Assembly: GCA_028291345.1 (NCBI GenBank)
Contig: JAQGIF010000204.1
Location: 1-64,000, forward strand
Source: Rhodospirillales bacterium
GTDB lineage: Bacteria; Pseudomonadota; Alphaproteobacteria; BOG-932; Roseiterribacteraceae
Direction: 5' to 3'
Length of the DNA: 64,000 bases
Part shown: positions 62,697 to 64,000 of the stretch, piece after piece
Position numbering within the stretch: the first letter of the stretch is position 1
Layout: the number at the start of each line of letters is the position of its first letter
Notes under the pieces: generated by a model
The model's input: only the letters and a program-made list of their open reading frames with translations
The model's database searches: none
Told to the model about the DNA's origin: nothing
Position numbers and translations under genes: made by a program

Positions 62697-64000
62697 TTAA
62701 GCCTCCGCGGTCTTGGCCGCGCGCTTGCGCATGTTAGGGTCGAGTTCACGCTTGCGCAGACGGATCGATTTCGGCGTGACCTCGACCAGCTCGTCGTCGC
62801 CGATATAGGCAATAGCCTTTTCCAAGGTCATGCGGATCGGCGGGGTCAGCCTGACGGCCTCGTCCTTGCCGGCGGCGCGGATATTGGTCAATTGCTTGCC
62901 CTTGATCACGTTCACTTCGAGATCGTTCTCGCGGGTATGTTCGCCGATGATCATTCCTTCGTAAACATCGACCTGCGGTTCGATCATCATAGGGCCGCGA
63001 TCTTCGAGGTTCCACATCGCGTAGGCGACGGCAATGCCCGGGGCATTAGCGATCAACACGCCGGTGCGTCGCGCTGGAATATTCCCCTTATAGGGCGAAT
63101 AGGAGTGGAAGAGCCGGTTCATGACGCCGGTACCACGCGTGTCTGTCAGGAACTCGCCGTAATAGCCGATGAGCCCACGCGAGGGTGCATGGAACACCAG
63201 GCGCTGCTTGTTGCCGCCCGAAGGCTTCATCTCGACCAGGTCGGCCTTGCGCTCGGATAGCTTGTTGACAACCGTGCCCGAGAATTCTTCATCGACGTCG
63301 ATGACGACTTCCTCGATTGGCTCAAGCCGCTGACCAGTCAGGGGATCGTTCTGATAGACAACGCGGGGACGGCTGATCGACAGCTCATAGCCTTCGCGGC
63401 GCATCTGCTCAATCAGGATCGCGAGCTGGAGTTCGCCACGGCCGGCGACTTCGAAAGCGTCCTTGCCGCCGGTCTCGCTGATGCGCAGTGCGACATTGCC
63501 CTCGGCCTCGCGAAACAACCGGTCGCGGATCATGCGGCTCGTGACTTTGTCGCCTTCGCGACCCGCCAGCGGACTGTCATTGACCGAGAAAGTCATGGTG
63601 ATAGTCGGCGGATCGATCGGCTGGGCCGGGATAGCTTCGTTTGCGGAAGGGTCGGTGATCGTATCGGCGACCGTTGCCTTAGACAGGCCGGCCAGCGCGA
63701 CGATATCGCCGGCCTGGGCTTCGTCGACCGGAACACGCTCCAGGCCACGGAAGGCGAGGATTTTGGTGATGCGCCCGTTTTCGACCAGCGAGCCGTCCCG
63801 TGCCAACGCCTTGACCTGCATGTTGGTGCGAACCGTGCCCGACTGGATGCGCCCGGTCAGCAGCTGGCCGAGATAGGGATTGGCTTCGAGGATCACATTT
63901 AGCATGGCGAAGGGCTTGTCGGGATCGACGGTCGGCGGCGGGACGTGTTTGACGATTAGGTCGAACAGAGGCGCCAAGTCCTTGTGCTCGCCATCGATCG
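62697..64000 (-). CDS. typA: Ribosome-associated GTPase TypA/BipA, C-terminal part (5' end outside window)
   Basis: About 434 residues of the C-terminal part are in the window and the frame is open through the window end (DGEHKDLAPLFDLIVKHVPP), so the gene continues beyond it; the GTPase domain lies outside. Elongation-factor domain II is LGQLLTGRIQSGTVRTNMQV; domain III has ELQLAILIEQMRREGYELSI. The BipA-specific C-terminus has SRGLIGYYGEFLTDTRGTGV and GVLIANAPGIAVAYAMWNLE. It acts on the 50S subunit in stress and cold. Its stop abuts the ilvA start. Confidence 0.96.
   Translation of the reverse strand, partial: IDGEHKDLAPLFDLIVKHVPPPTVDPDKPFAMLNVILEANPYLGQLLTGRIQSGTVRTNMQVKALARDGSLVENGRITKILAFRGLERVPVDEAQAGDIVALAGLSKATVADTITDPSANEAIPAQPIDPPTITMTFSVNDSPLAGREGDKVTSRMIRDRLFREAEGNVALRISETGGKDAFEVAGRGELQLAILIEQMRREGYELSISRPRVVYQNDPLTGQRLEPIEEVVIDVDEEFSGTVVNKLSERKADLVEMKPSGGNKQRLVFHAPSRGLIGYYGEFLTDTRGTGVMNRLFHSYSPYKGNIPARRTGVLIANAPGIAVAYAMWNLEDRGPMMIEPQVDVYEGMIIGEHTRENDLEVNVIKGKQLTNIRAAGKDEAVRLTPPIRMTLEKAIAYIGDDELVEVTPKSIRLRKRELDPNMRKRAAKTAEA

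Overview
The window is a GC-rich stretch of an alphaproteobacterial chromosome. The organism is most likely a sphingomonad (Sphingomonadaceae or a close relative). The evidence is a large TonB-dependent receptor, a catabolic cluster rich in SDR, SnoaL and LLM enzymes, an OmpA domain with the linker style of sphingomonad OmpA, a dnaG-rpoD pair, and a GH17-GT2 glucan synthase like those of alphaproteobacteria. No lineage marker was searched against a database, so this assignment is an inference.

Positions 1-22.5 kb hold an accessory catabolic region. It carries a ferredoxin end and a broken Dabb gene, then a TetR regulator divergent from an SDR. Next come a PQQ dehydrogenase, a SnoaL-like protein and an AraC regulator. 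A tightly packed operon follows: CMD-like protein, 3-hydroxyisobutyrate-dehydrogenase-like enzyme, aldehyde dehydrogenase, SDR, P450, [2Fe-2S] ferredoxin and a ketosteroid-isomerase-like protein. Then come a TonB receptor fused to an OmpA domain, another SnoaL protein, a luciferase-like monooxygenase, an EthD protein and a DUF6607 lipoprotein. The region ends with three consecutive SDRs, a GST and an old-yellow-enzyme-type reductase. Together these suggest uptake and stepwise oxidation of a hydrophobic, probably alicyclic or polycyclic, compound; the substrate cannot be read from the sequence. At 22.9-30.2 kb an acyl-CoA dehydrogenase, a FadN-type hydratase/dehydrogenase, a thiolase and an acyl-CoA ligase form a beta-oxidation set that could take the products.

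From 30 kb onward the content is mostly housekeeping: cold-shock protein, galE, a class-I glutamine amidotransferase, recR, a HAD phosphatase, dapD, dapE, a HisKA_2 sensor kinase, a CPBP protease, carA, a yqeY-type gene, dnaG, rpoD, a CAU tRNA, uvrB, a lytic transglycosylase, a pteridine-reductase-like SDR, uvrC, a DUF1643 gene, pgsA, a GH17-GT2 glucan synthase, ilvA and typA (cut by the window end).

Between the core genes lie eroded genes (a trypsin-like protease, a GIY-YIG nuclease, a sphingomonad-type hypothetical gene at 53.5-54.1 kb, and probable remnants at 17.2 and 49.0 kb), two families of palindromic intergenic repeats, a candidate structured RNA with its own terminator near 50.7 kb, and an AT-rich gap with a perfect DnaA box before uvrC. 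The strongest oddities are the TonB-receptor/OmpA fusion, a divergent ketosteroid-isomerase-like gene beside a P450, an SDR without its catalytic lysine, an OYE reductase lacking one Fe-S cysteine, and an ilvA whose expected start codon is GTC.
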